Positions 1-10,576 of a DNA stretch of 17,500 nt are shown piece after piece. The stretch spans positions 229,391 through 246,890 of the forward strand of contig NW_013654790.1 of the NCBI RefSeq assembly GCF_000499385.1, written 5' to 3'. The notes below the pieces were generated by a model that saw only the letters and a program-made list of their open reading frames with translations, did not search any database and had not been told where the DNA came from. Numbering within the stretch: the stretch's first letter is position 1; each line of letters opens with the position of its first letter. Both the position numbers and the translations under genes were made by a program. This DNA is from Eimeria necatrix. Its lineage: Eukaryota; Apicomplexa; Conoidasida; Eucoccidiorida; Eimeriidae.

Positions 1-401
1 CTGGCAGCAGCAGGAGCAGCAGAAACGTCTCCAAACAGCAGCAGCAGCTGCAGCAGCTCGCGTGGGCTCTTTGCTGCCTCTACAGACTCGTAAAGAGCAG
101 CAGCAAACAAAGCATCCCGTTCTGCTGCTTCTGCTGCAGCAGCAGCAGCAGCACTGGCAGCAAGGGACGCCGCAGCAGCGGGTGCAGCAGCAGCTGCTGC
201 GCCACTCCCTTCCTCCCTTCGCGACCGCCGTTTTCGCTGCTGCTGCTGCTTTTGCTGCAGCTGCTGCTGCAGCTGCAAGAGCCGCTGCCGCTGCAGCAGC
301 AGCTCCTGCTGCTTCTGGAGCTGCTGCTGCCCTCGGCCTGCTGCAGCCCTCTCTCTAACAGCATTAAGGGCATCTACTCCCCCACCATGCCGACAAAGAA
401 A

Positions 402-455
<54 letters not shown>

Positions 456-1075
456 ACTGCCTGAGTTCCACGTCCTCAGCACGGTGGGGAGGGCAAACCC
501 CAAGGGTACATTTTTGCTGCTGCTGGTTGCTGCAGCATAGTTGCTGAGAGAACTGAGGCCTCCAAGCAACCCTGCTGCGCTGCTGCTGCTGCTGCTGCTG
601 CTGCTGATATAGAGGCTGCTGCTGCAGCTTCTGCTGCTGCAGCTCCTGCTGCTGCAGCTCCTGCTGCTCGGGAAGGTAACCCCGCCTGCTTGCGGGGGTA
701 CCAGCAGCAGAATGTGCAGCAGCAGCAGCAGCAGCATCATTGCAGTTCGTGGCAGCAAAGAGGAACCCCCTGCTGCTGCTGCTGCTGCTGCTGTGACACC
801 AATTCAGCAGCAGACTCTGCATAAGCTGCTGAGGCTTCACTGCTCCTGCTGCAGCGCCAATGCTGCTGCTTTTTGCTCTTTGCTGCTGCTGCTGCTGCCC
901 TGCTGCTGTCGCTGCGTCTTGCGGGTCCTGGACTCACGAACCGCAGCAGCAGAAGCAGCAGCAGCAACAGCTGCTGCTGCTGCTGCGGCCATGTCAACTT
1001 TTAGGCCAGAAGTGCCTCTTTATGCATAAGGCCCCGCCTAGCGGTGGCCCCTGTCCAATGATGTGCCCGCATTAT

Positions 1076-1114
<39 letters not shown>

Positions 1115-1600
1115 CTGTTGCGGCTGTTGCGGTTCTGAAGCAGCAGCAGCCGCTGCTGCTGCAGCTGCTGCAGTGTGCTTCTCCCTTCCGCTGTTGCTGG
1201 CTCTGCTGCTTCGGCTTCTGCAGCAGCCGCTGCTGCTGCTGCTCGTTGTGTCTGCTGCTGCGCCTGCCTGTATTCTTTATAATTGCAAAAGGTATCTAAA
1301 AATTGAATATAAATGCATGCAATTTAAAAGAATTAAAAGAATTAAATTCGATGCAGCAGCAGCAAAGAATGCCGAGGCGGCTGCTGGGGCTCGCGAGAAC
1401 CCCACGGCAGCGAGCAGCAGCAACTCTTGCCTTTGCAGCTATCTTTGCTGCAGCAAATGAAATTAAATTAGTTTTATTTTTTATTTTAATTAAAATAAAT
1501 CATAAATGCCACTTTTTAAATGAAGACAAACCAACGAGAAGACAGACACAGCCCCATGAGTCCTCAGCCACACAGCCAGAAAGTCCAAGACGCAGTGGCT
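1..1600. other. CAG/CTG-rich region without a confirmed gene
   Basis: Apart from the weak candidate at 454-840, I found no conserved exon. 1270-1350 and 1455-1520 are AT-rich and may be intron or intergenic. Between them a plus frame begins MQQQQRMPRRLLGLARTPRQ, which resembles an organelle presequence. The minus strand is equally open there and no continuation was found. Confidence 0.6.
454..840 (-). CDS. Possible Gln/Ser/Ala-rich coding fragment, unconfirmed
   Basis: An open minus-strand frame of 128 codons. It begins with Ser and Ala runs, has a Gln-rich middle with repeated QQQEL/QQQKL units, and ends in less repetitive sequence (RVAWRPQFSQQL, KCTLGVCPPHRAEDVELRQ). CAG lies in the sense orientation here, which in the three firm genes marks exons. 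I recognise no domain, the ends may be splice sites rather than a true start, and several other frames overlap. It may be only a repeat-driven open frame. Confidence 0.18.
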
Positions 1601-1602
1601 AG

Positions 1603-1905
1603 CTAGCTGCAGCAGCTCGCAGCTAGCTGCAGCCGCTCGCAGTTAGCTAGCTGCAGCAGCTCGCAGCTAGCTGCAGCAGCTTGCAGTGAGCTGCAGCAGC
1701 AAGCAGTGAGCTGCAGCAGCTTGCAGCTAGCTTCAGCAGCTCGAGGCTAGCTGCAGCAGCTTGCAGTTAGCTGCAGCAGCTCGCAGCTAGCTTCAGCAGC
1801 TCGCAGCTAGCTGCAGCAGCTCGAGGCTAGCTGCAGCAGTTTGCAGTTAGCTGCAGCAGCTCGAGGCTAGCTGCAGCAGCTCGCAGCTAACTACAGCAGC
1901 TGACT
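1603..1905. repeat. 20-bp tandem minisatellite, unit AGCTAGCTGCAGCAGCTCGC
   Basis: About 15 tandem units of roughly 20 bp, with variants such as AGTTAGC..., AGTGAGC..., a TTGC end, and 21- and 24-bp forms. Each unit carries GCTAGC and CTGCAG palindromes. Copies diverge at a few positions. Confidence 0.9.
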
Positions 1906-2640
1906 GCGGCACTTTACAGCTAGCCGCAGCTCTTTCTATAGCAAGCTGTAGCTAGCTACGGAGGGGCCCACAGCTAGCTAGCAGCCAGCTGCAGCAGGCC
2001 TAACACCCCAACTAGCTGCAGCTACTCATGGCTAGCTGCAGCCACACTTAGCTAGCTGCAGCCACGCATAGCTAGCTGCAGCCACGCACAGCTAGCTGCA
2101 GCAGCTCGCAGCTAGCTCCAGGCACTCGCACATGGGTGCAGTCACTCAGAGCCAGCTGCAGCTGCAGCCAGCCTGCTGCAGCTAGCTGCAGCTGCAGCCA
2201 GCTAGCTGCAGCTGCAGCCAGCTAGCTGCAGCTAGCTGCAGCTGCGCACATTTTGCCCAAGACAGAGTCACGCCCACAGCTCGCCACGCCTGGCTTAGCC
2301 TCGCCAGTGTTGGCTAGCTGCAGCTAGCTGCAGCTAGCCAGCACAGCTAGCTGTGGCTCGGCCCAGCTAAGGCAAGCTAGCGATAGCTAGCAACAGCTAG
2401 CCGTAGCTAGCTGCAGCTAGCCATAGCTAGCTGCAGTTACCCAGGGCCACATGGGATGGGCTGTGGCAACTTGCAGCTAGCTGTAGCTAGCCGGAGCTAG
2501 CTGCAGCTAGCTGTAGCTAGCCGGAGCTAGCTGCAGCTAGCTGTAGCTCACAAGAGCTAGCTGCGGCTACTTCTAGCTAGCTGCAGCTACTTTTAGCTAG
2601 CTGCAGCTAATTCTAGCTAGCTGCAGCTGCTGCTGCGGGC
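1905..2640. repeat. Degenerate GCTAGCTGCAGC satellite
   Basis: Irregularly spaced copies of AGCTAGCTGCAGC and its variants (CTGTAGCTAGCCGG, CATAGCTAGCTGCAGC) fill about 735 bp after the 20-bp minisatellite. The core is self-complementary. No coding frame of note crosses it. Confidence 0.88.
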
Positions 2641-3140
2641 TGCTGCGAATACTGCTGCTGGCTGCTGCTGCGAACACTGCTGCTGGCTGCTGCTGTGAAT
2701 ACTGCTGCTGCGCTCCACTCCCCCTGCTGCAGGAGAAGGGGCTGCTGCTGCAGCAAAGCAGCAGCAGCTGCTTGGAGGGCCAGCAGCAAGGCCGCCGCCG
2801 TTGCTTCTGTCCTCTGCTGCTCTTGTGTCTTTCTCTGTCTCCGTTTGCTGCTGCTGCTGCTGTCGCCTACTCGCTTTTGCTGCTGCGAGCCTCTCTTTTC
2901 CACGCCGCAGCTGTCGTTGCTGCTGCTGCTGCTGCTGCTACTTCTGCTGCTGCTGCTGCTACGTCTGGTGCTGCACGCGGGGGAGGCGACGGTTTGCAAA
3001 TATCCAGAAGTGCAGCAGCAGCAGCAGCAGGCGAGCCAAAGAGCAGCAGCAGCAGCAGGGGGGCCACTGGGCAGCAGCAGCAGCAGGGGAGCCAGTGAGC
3101 AGCAGCAGCAGCAGGACGCTAAGGAGCAGCAGCAGCGCTC

Positions 3141-3156
3141 AGGTGTACGTACACCT
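3141..3156. promoter_or_regulatory. Perfect 16-bp palindrome AGGTGTACGTACACCT
   Basis: The sequence equals its own reverse complement. It belongs to the GGTGTnnnnACACC group seen at 3262, 8381, 13857, 13893, 14392 and 14505. A protein-binding or structural role is inference. Confidence 0.6.
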
Positions 3157-3261
3157 CAGGAAAACAAAGGCCTCCTCTCCCCCACTCTTTTCGTCTCCGA
3201 AAACTTCGGAGTTTTTTCTAAAGGAACTGTAATGCTAGGGTCTTCATACCGCCCCGCCTGC

Positions 3262-3275
3262 GGTGTACAGACACC
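3262..3275. promoter_or_regulatory. Inverted repeat GGTGT-acag-ACACC
   Basis: Five-base arms with a four-base spacer, followed by CC and a CAG array. Same group as the copy 120 bp before it. Confidence 0.55.
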
Positions 3276-3317
<42 letters not shown>

Positions 3318-3433
3318 GCAGCAGCAGATTCAAGTTTGGCTGTCTCTTTCTCTAGCGGGACTGCTGACACAGCACATGCGCATCATGAGGCGAAGCAGCA
3401 GAAGCGAAAGCAGCGGCGACTGCAGCGGCAGCT

Positions 3434-3482
<49 letters not shown>

Positions 3483-3623
3483 TACCTCCTGCTGCATTCG
3501 AAGTTCTTCTTGCTTCCTCCTGCTGCGGCGAACACCAAAGAACTGCATATGGCCGTCAGCCCCTCTCTGCACTTTTGGGATCTGCTGCGCGTCGCAGCGC
3601 TCTATCACGCTGTCGGGGCGCCT

Positions 3624-3679
<56 letters not shown>

Positions 3680-3748
3680 GTTAGGAGCAGCAGCAATGCT
3701 AGGGGCAGCAGCAGCAGCGACAGTAATCAAGAACCTGCAACTGCATTC

Positions 3749-4139
3749 CTAGGAGCTAGCAGCTGCGGCAGCACAGGCCTCAAATCTGGAACTTACAGAT
3801 CTGATAAGCAGCAGCAGCAGCAGCAGCAGCAAAATCAGCAGCAGCAGCAGCAGCAACAAAATCAGCAGCAGCAGCAGCGCGACCTGTGCTTACCTGGGGA
3901 GTTTGTGGGACTTGCGAATGATGCCTCTCTTCTGGAGCTCCGCGAGTTTCTTCTCCGCCTTCATTCTAAGAACAGCAGCAGCAAGAGTAGCAGCAGCAGC
4001 AGCAGCAGCAGCGATAACCCAAAGCGCAGCAGCAAAATGGGGAGAAGCAGCAGCAGCACTGGTGTTCCGAGCAGCAGCAGAAGCAAGGGCTTCTGGTCGC
4101 CATCCAAATCCCCATTCGAACCCCCTTCCCGTTAGCACA

Positions 4140-4171
<32 letters not shown>

Positions 4172-4192
4172 TGTTGCTGTTGCTGCAGCTGC

Positions 4193-4230
<38 letters not shown>

Positions 4231-4352
4231 CTGCTGCTGCTTACTTGAAGTGCAGCTTCTTTAGGTAGTGTTTGTTCCGAGGGCTCGCGAGGCCTCTCCG
4301 AGGCGCCAAGCCAGCGGCCTTGCGCCCTCCTATTTTCCTTTTCCTGTTCCTG

Positions 4353-4409
<57 letters not shown>

Positions 4410-4511
4410 TGCAGGGACAGCAGCATCAACAGCAGCAGAAGTGCATACAGAGGCGCATGAGAAAAAGCCCTCAACGACGGAGCACCTACTAAGGCTTCTA
4501 ATATGATGGAG

Positions 4512-4566
<55 letters not shown>

Positions 4567-4945
4567 TACTGTGTTGCTGCAGCTGCTCACTTCATGTCAA
4601 GCAGCTGCTGCCATCTCCGCTGCAGCTTAAGTATGCGCCTGGTTCTGCTGTTGACGAAAGTGATTGCAGCAAGCGCCGGCTGCTGCTGCTGCTGCTGCTC
4701 CGGCGCGTGCTGCAGCAGCTGCTGCTGCAGCTGAAGCTCCTGCAAGCGCTGCTCAGCAGGCCTAGCAGCAGCAGCAGCAGCAGGAGCAGCAGCAGCAGCA
4801 GTTGCTGCCATTATCTGCTGCAGCAGCGGCCGGTCCCGCCGCCTGTGCAGCGCTGTCACTTTTCCTGCTGCTGCTCCTCTGCTGAGGCGCCCCACTCTGT
4901 GGAGGTAGTCCACGAAGTGCTGCGGCATCCCAAACATCACCACCT

Positions 4946-5000
<55 letters not shown>

Positions 5001-5103
5001 CGGCTTTAGTTGGCTGGGGGAGGAGCCGCTGCTCCTGTTGTTGCAACGAATGCAGCAGGAGTGGTTGCAGAAGTAGCAGCAGCGGCAGGTGAAGCTGCAG
5101 CAT

Positions 5104-5138
<35 letters not shown>

Positions 5139-5788
5139 ACAGCAGCAGCTGCAGCAGCAACAACAACAGCAGCAGCAGCAGCCTACATGTTTGACGTTTG
5201 GCAAGTCAAGGCCTCTGGCGCAGACGTCAGTGGTAATGAGCACACGACTCTTGCCTTGCACGAAGCGCTTGAATCTGCGCACAAACCCTAAACCCTAAAC
5301 CCTAAACCCTAAACCCTAAACCCTAAACCCTAATTTTATGCCTTTGGCCTTGACGCGTTACCCAAGATCTTCCACCATGTGCATGTTAGCCCCAGAGGAC
5401 AGCAGCAGCAGCTCCCACAGCAGCAAGAGCAGCAGACGAACAGCAAGCAGCAGCAGCAGCTGCTGCTGCTGCTGCAGCAGCAAGTGCAGCAGCAGCAGCA
5501 GCAGCAGGGTGTCCCAAGAAGAGCCAGAGCCCTCGACTTGACGCGCTGCGCGTGGCCATTTCGTTGAAAAGTGTTTGAAATGCTTTTATTGAATTAAAAA
5601 ATAAAATTTAAATAAATAATTAAATTAAAAATAAATAATTAATTCCAATTCAAACAAACTCCGCACTCCTTCTCCCGCACAGCAAATGGCAGCTCCCCGT
5701 GGCACGCCGAACAAGCCACTCCTCTTTCTCTCAAGTAAAAGTCCGCAGCCCTAAATATAAATAAACAAATAAATAAATAAATAAATAA

Positions 5789-5863
<75 letters not shown>

Positions 5864-5939
5864 ATGCAGTTTGAATTAATTGACAACTAGTCGGCTGCGC
5901 GCGGCGGAAAGTCGAAGTGCGCGCATGCTCATTCGTCAG

Positions 5940-5980
<41 letters not shown>

Positions 5981-6028
5981 GCAGCACGAGCCCTCTGCCT
6001 CTTGATGGTAGTGAGTTGATAGCGGCAA

Positions 6029-6073
<45 letters not shown>

Positions 6074-6141
6074 TTCAACAGCAGCAGCAGAAACGGCATA
6101 CCTGCAGGCGGAGAGCGTGTTGCAGAAGACCACAGTCTGAC

Positions 6142-6184
<43 letters not shown>

Positions 6185-6354
6185 CTCCTGCTGCGACGGG
6201 GGCCCCACAGCCTCCAGCAGCTGCAGCAAACCGCCGGTGGAGTCGATGGCCACAAATTGCTGCTGGCAGCGCGGGGGCAGCAAATGGAGGCCCCCGCTAG
6301 ACACAAGAGTTAGCTCGTCGTACAGACTCGAGCTGCTGCTGCTGCTGCTGCTGC

Positions 6355-6394
<40 letters not shown>

Positions 6395-6506
6395 TGTTCC
6401 CCGCAGCAGGAATTCTGTCTCCGAGCCGTCCGGCCTGAAAGAGCGAAGGAAAGAGACAAGGGCCCCCGAGTTTGCTGCTCCTACAAACACCAGCTGCACC
6501 CCCTTC

Positions 6507-6548
<42 letters not shown>

Positions 6549-6810
6549 AATCCGCGCTGCTGCTTGACGAGACTCAGGATGAAGTGGAGCTCCTTGGCGT
6601 AGAAGGAGTCGCAAAGGGCGTCTGCTTCCTCCACGACGAGCTGCTGCAGCTGCTGCAGCAGCAAATTTCTTTTCTTGAGGTGCAGCAGCAGCCGCGCAGG
6701 TGTACAGACAGCTGCGTCCACTCCCTGCTGCAGCGCAGCAGCTTCAGCAGCATAGCTGCCGCCCCCCGCCAAGACGCATGCAGAGAGGGGCCATCCGTAG
6801 CGCGCTGCGC

Positions 6811-6848
<38 letters not shown>

Positions 6849-6975
6849 ATGTCGGTCACTGCAGCAGCAGCAGCAGCAGCAAGCGGCTGCAGCGTGCTGC
6901 TGTACACCTGGCGGGCCAACTCCCGCGTGGGCACCAGAATCAGCAGCCGCGGGCAGTGCGGCTGCGCGGGGCGGC

Positions 6976-7012
<37 letters not shown>

Positions 7013-7143
7013 GGCTGCTGCAGCAGCAGCAGCAGCTGCTGCTGCTGCTGCTGCTGATGGGTGGAGGCGGGAGAGCAAAGGAAGTGCGTAGCTGAGGGTC
7101 TTGCCGCTGCCAGCGGGCGCCAGCAGCAGAACACTGTGGCCCT

Positions 7144-7193
<50 letters not shown>

Positions 7194-7364
7194 ATGAATA
7201 AAAGAAGCAGCAGGAGATAAAAGAATTAAAAAACTCACTTTCTTTATTACGGGAATTGCCTTTTCTTGAATTGCTGTTGGCTGCAGCAAACCCAAACGCG
7301 CTATTGCCTGCAGCAAAGGAGCAGCAACGCCGAACTGCACAAAAGACCGCCTTGCTGCTGCACT

Positions 7365-7429
<65 letters not shown>

Positions 7430-7512
7430 GGGAGCTGGAAGCGACGCGTTGTGGCCGGCGCCTGGTGCGGCCCCTGCTATTTTTGTTGTTGTTGTTGCTG
7501 CTGCTGCTGTTG

Positions 7513-7544
<32 letters not shown>

Positions 7545-7888
7545 ACTCCCAGCAGCAGCTGCTGCGCGCACATGATCTCGAGACTCATTGTGGGAGGCAC
7601 TGCTCCAGCAGCGGGTTTGATACAGCTGCTGCTGCTGCTGCTGCTGCAGCAGCTGCTGCTGCAGCAGCTGCTGCTGCAACTGTTTCCTTACAGGAGAGAC
7701 AGTGGTGCTGCTGCTGCAGCAGCGCAACAGCGGTTGCTGCTGCTGCGTTGCTGCTGCAGCAACACCACCATCTCTGCTGCAGCAGCAGCGCAGCAGCAGC
7801 AACTGCTGCTGCGCCGCGGGACCCTTCCACAGAGTGGGGGCCCCCCAGCGGTGGAGAGCGAGCGGCCCCCCCAAGGGGAGCCTGGGGC

Positions 7889-7945
<57 letters not shown>

Positions 7946-7946
7946 T
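3749..7946 (-). CDS. DEAD-box ATP-dependent RNA helicase, divergent, seven exons
   Basis: Predicted to unwind or remodel RNA using ATP. I infer exons 7946-7239, 7141-5988, 5274-5187, 4943-4591, 4349-4245, 4124-3894 and 3800-3749. All phases agree, giving 2691 nt and 896 aa. The Q motif (QPTAIQEKAIP) ends exon 1. Motif I (APAGSGKT, about residues 244-251) opens exon 2, followed by Ia (PTRELARQV), Ib (TPARLL), a II variant (VEEAD), a III-like VGAANSGAL and IV (VVFCNT). Motif V (TTDVCARGLD) is in exon 3 and motif VI (HRVGRLSRG) in exon 4. Exons 5-7 form a basic C-terminal extension (KHYLKKLHF, KAEKKLAELQKRG, RKSHKLPR). Long Ala, Ser and Gln runs interrupt the core. The ATG at 7946 is the first after an in-frame TAA near 8032. 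The family is certain from the motif order. The exon 2/3 junction is uncertain because about five residues are missing before motif V. Exons 5-7 rest on splice phase and composition. Subfamily is unknown; mitochondrial or nucleolar roles are both possible. Confidence 0.88.
5283..5333. repeat. Telomere-like CCCTAAA block in helicase intron 2
   Basis: About seven CCCTAAA units on the plus strand. In the sense strand of the helicase they read TTTAGGG and run straight into TTTGTGCGCAG, the acceptor of exon 3. Confidence 0.95.
5756..5865. repeat. (AAAT)n tetranucleotide array in helicase intron 2
   Basis: About 25 AAAT units with one interruption. In the helicase sense strand this is ATTT, a T-rich intronic tract. 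Confidence 0.93.
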
Positions 7947-8049
7947 GGGCTGGAAGAGTTTACAATCCCAGGTCTCATGAGGGTTTACGCGGAGGCTTAG
8001 CAGCAGCGTCAGGCGGAGGTCAGGACTGAGTGTTTACGGTTTAGATATG

Positions 8050-8081
8050 AGGGTTTAGGGTTTAGGGTTTAGGGTTTAGGG
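8050..8081. repeat. Telomere-like TTTAGGG block
   Basis: Four to five GGGTTTA units on the plus strand, about 100 bp upstream of the helicase start codon. Confidence 0.93.
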
Positions 8082-8148
8082 CCCGCTGCTTAACGCCAGC
8101 CAAACAACAATCACCATATGGACCCAAATAAAAAGCCCTCCACCAAAT

Positions 8149-8177
8149 TAGGGTTTAGGGTTTAGGGTTTAGGGTTT
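8149..8177. repeat. Telomere-like TTTAGGG block
   Basis: Four units in the same orientation as the block 70 bp before it. Confidence 0.92.
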
Positions 8178-8185
8178 GTGAAGGG

Positions 8186-8272
8186 AACACAAGGGCCCCC
8201 AGGGGCCCCTGGGGGCCCCCTGAGCTACCTGGGGGCCCCCAAGAGCCTCATGGGGCCCCCGGGGGCCCCACA
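8186..8272. repeat. Cluster of GGGGGCCCCC palindromes
   Basis: Several overlapping GGGGCCCC or GGGGGCCCC elements lie within about 85 bp, separated by short spacers (TGAGCTACCT, AAGAGCCTCAT). The whole could fold into strong hairpins on either strand. Confidence 0.85.
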
Positions 8273-8380
8273 CACGCGTTTTGTCAGCCCTGGACTTTTT
8301 ATTTTTAATTTATTAATTTAAATAAAAATGAAATAAATGAAAATTTGATTTTTGAGGAGGTTTCCAACTGCTGGGCCCGC

Positions 8381-8394
8381 GGTGTCTAGACACC
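8381..8394. promoter_or_regulatory. Perfect 14-bp palindrome GGTGTCTAGACACC
   Basis: A GGTGT/ACACC inverted repeat with a CTAG centre, followed by CC as in most other copies. It lies about 430 bp upstream of the helicase start codon. Confidence 0.55.
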
Positions 8395-8481
8395 CCAAGC
8401 TCGCTGCAGCGCTGCAGTGACCTCGCCGCTTTTGCTGCTGCTCATTTCACTTCTTTTTCAAATTTGAGGCTCAGAGGCCCT

Positions 8482-8541
8482 CTAAACCCTAAACCCTGCT
8501 ACAAACCCTAAACCCTAAACCCTGCTACAAACCCTAAACCC
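8482..8541. repeat. Telomere-like CCCTAAA block with CCCTGCTACA interruptions
   Basis: CCCTAAA pairs are separated twice by TGCTACAA, giving a small higher-order repeat. The orientation is opposite to the blocks at 8050 and 8149. Confidence 0.9.
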
Positions 8542-8964
8542 TAGCTGCTCAAGAGCGGGAGTATCAGGCCTCACTGCTGCTGCTGCGCGGAACAGCCACA
8601 GCAGCAGCAAGTGGCGCGGTTTCCTGCTGCAGCAGCAGACATCCCGCCCCCCCGCAGCTGCTGCTGCTGCATATCCCGCCTCCAGTACACTGCAGCACGT
8701 TGCATGTCTTAGTGACCAAACGAGTTATCCGGAAGCAGCATAAAGCGCCGCCGCAGCAGCAGCAGCCATCTGCTGCAGCAGGTAGCTGCTGCTGCTGCTG
8801 CTGCTGGTTGTGCTGCTTTCCAGCAGCAGGCTAGGCAGCAGCAGCAGGAGCAGCAAATGAGCGAAACGCTTCCCTCTGCTAAAGCTGCGGCGCTACTGCA
8901 TGCGAGTCACTAACAGCAGCAGGGTGGGCCCCTCGCCACTGCTGCTGCTGCTGCTGCTGCTGTC

Positions 8965-9006
<42 letters not shown>

Positions 9007-9107
9007 GACGGCAGGCGCTGCTGCTGCTGCCTCTCCCCTGCCTGCGTCTCTCTGAGCCTGCTCTGCGTGGGACCGAAGCCCCTATTGTGTCGACTGTTTG
9101 CTGCCTG

Positions 9108-9153
<46 letters not shown>

Positions 9154-9155
<2 letters not shown>

Positions 9156-9601
9156 AGCTGCTGGCCTCTGCTGCTGCACTCTTTTGCTTCTTTTTATTCT
9201 TTTTAGGGTTTAGCGAAACCGCCAAAAGAGCCTTCAGGTCTTCCCGCTTCAAATCCGGGGCCTTCAGCAAACGCTCTTGCACGAAAGGCAGCCCCGTGAC
9301 CTGCGCAGCAAACCCTAAACCCTAAACCCTAAACCCTAAACCCTAAACCCTAAACCCTAAACCCTAAACCCCGAACTCTAAGCCCTAAGCTCTACTGTTT
9401 AAACCCTAAGCCTTGAGAATTCCCAATTTGAAGCTGCGCCCACAACGCCGCCTCCACCCCGAGGCCCCACAACCTAAACCCTAAACCCTAAACCCTAAAC
9501 CCTAAACCCTAAACCCTAAACCCTCGCTCGCCTTTTTGACTCCAGAAGGCGTCAGGTGCACTGTGCATTTGAATTGTGCTGTTAAAGCGCCGCCTCGGTC
9601 T

Positions 9602-9638
<37 letters not shown>

Positions 9639-10048
9639 CAGCATTAGCAGCAACACACAGAGCAGCACCAAGAGCAGCAGCAGTAGCATACACGAAAGCA
9701 GCAGCAGTGCATCACCGACAGAAGCAGCAGCAGCAGCAACAGCAGCGCAGCAGCAAGACATCAGCAATGACACCATTTCAACAGCAGCAGCAATAAAACC
9801 AACAGTAGCGGCGGCAGCAGCAGCAGCAATAACAGCGGCAGCAGCAGCACCAAAAACAGCAGCAGCAACACCACCATCAACAGCAGCAGCAGATGCAGCA
9901 ACGACAGCTGCAGCAGCACTAGCAGCAGCACCGACAGCAGCAACACCAACCGCAGCAGCACCAGCCGCAGCAGCACCAACCGCAGCAGCACCAACAGCAG
10001 CAGCACCGCCAACAGCAGCAGCACCAACCGCAGCAGCACCAATAGCAA

Positions 10049-10101
<53 letters not shown>

Positions 10102-10350
10102 GCAAGACACCTTCTGTGGGGACGTAGGGGGTGATGAGCTCGTGGCGCATGGCCTCGGCGACTCCGACCTTGGAGGCTCTTTCGTCAGATAGCTGCCGCA
10201 GGGAGAAGGGGAGAGTTGGGAAGTCTGCAGCAAATAAAAGAAAAAAAGAAATAAATAAAATAAATATTCAAAAATAAATAATTAATTTTAATGCATCTGC
10301 GGTTGTTTACTCAAGAGTCGTAAATGCTGCGTTCGCAGCAGCGAAAGAAC

Positions 10351-10385
<35 letters not shown>

Positions 10386-10529
10386 AGCTGCGCCACTCAT
10401 CGCAGCAGCAGCAGCAAAGCTGCGCCACTCATCGCAGCAGCAGCAGCAGCACCGAAGAAAACAGCAGCAGCATCTACAACGGCAACAGCAGGAGGCTCTG
10501 CAACAGCAGCACCAGCAGCATCTTCAACC

Positions 10530-10576
<47 letters not shown>

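Larger units (their letters stand above)
2641..3748. other. CAG-rich region 3' of the helicase gene
   Basis: A long plus frame (2695-3684) is open, but it is almost wholly Ala, Ser, Gln, Cys or Leu repeat. Its non-repetitive parts are encoded partly by the two inverted repeats at 3141 and 3262. I do not consider it a gene. The region should contain the helicase 3' UTR. Confidence 0.55.
7947..9153. other. Intergenic region between PA2G4 3' end and helicase 5' end
   Basis: No conserved exon seen. It holds telomere-like blocks at 8050-8081, 8149-8177 and 8482-8541, the GGGGCCCC cluster, an AT-rich stretch at 8295-8355, a GGTGTCTAGACACC palindrome and CAG/CTG arrays. It should contain the helicase promoter and the PA2G4 3' UTR. 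Minus-strand open frames at 8910-9179 are repeat-driven. Confidence 0.65.

Noticed and set aside
2695..3684. Plus-strand open frame of 329 codons
   Set aside because: It is almost entirely CAG-derived homopolymer. The non-repetitive parts partly encode the GGTGTnnnnACACC elements, and no domain or splice pattern supports it.
5283..5333. A true chromosome end or telomere
   Set aside because: The CCCTAAA blocks are short, occur in both orientations and lie inside introns and between genes, so they are interstitial.
6699..6712. Another copy of the GGTGTnnnnACACC element
   Set aside because: One arm is mismatched and the sequence encodes helicase motif Ib (VCTPAR), so coding constraint explains it.
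7256..8029. Plus-strand open frames of 244-257 codons rich in Cys, Ala or Leu
   Set aside because: These are antisense shadows of helicase exon 1, which carries the conserved Q motif on the minus strand.
9601..10105. Plus-strand CAG/CAC pattern resembling a CRISPR or coding repeat array
   Set aside because: There are no constant-length spacers. It is the CTG-type intron 7 of PA2G4, seen from the antisense strand.
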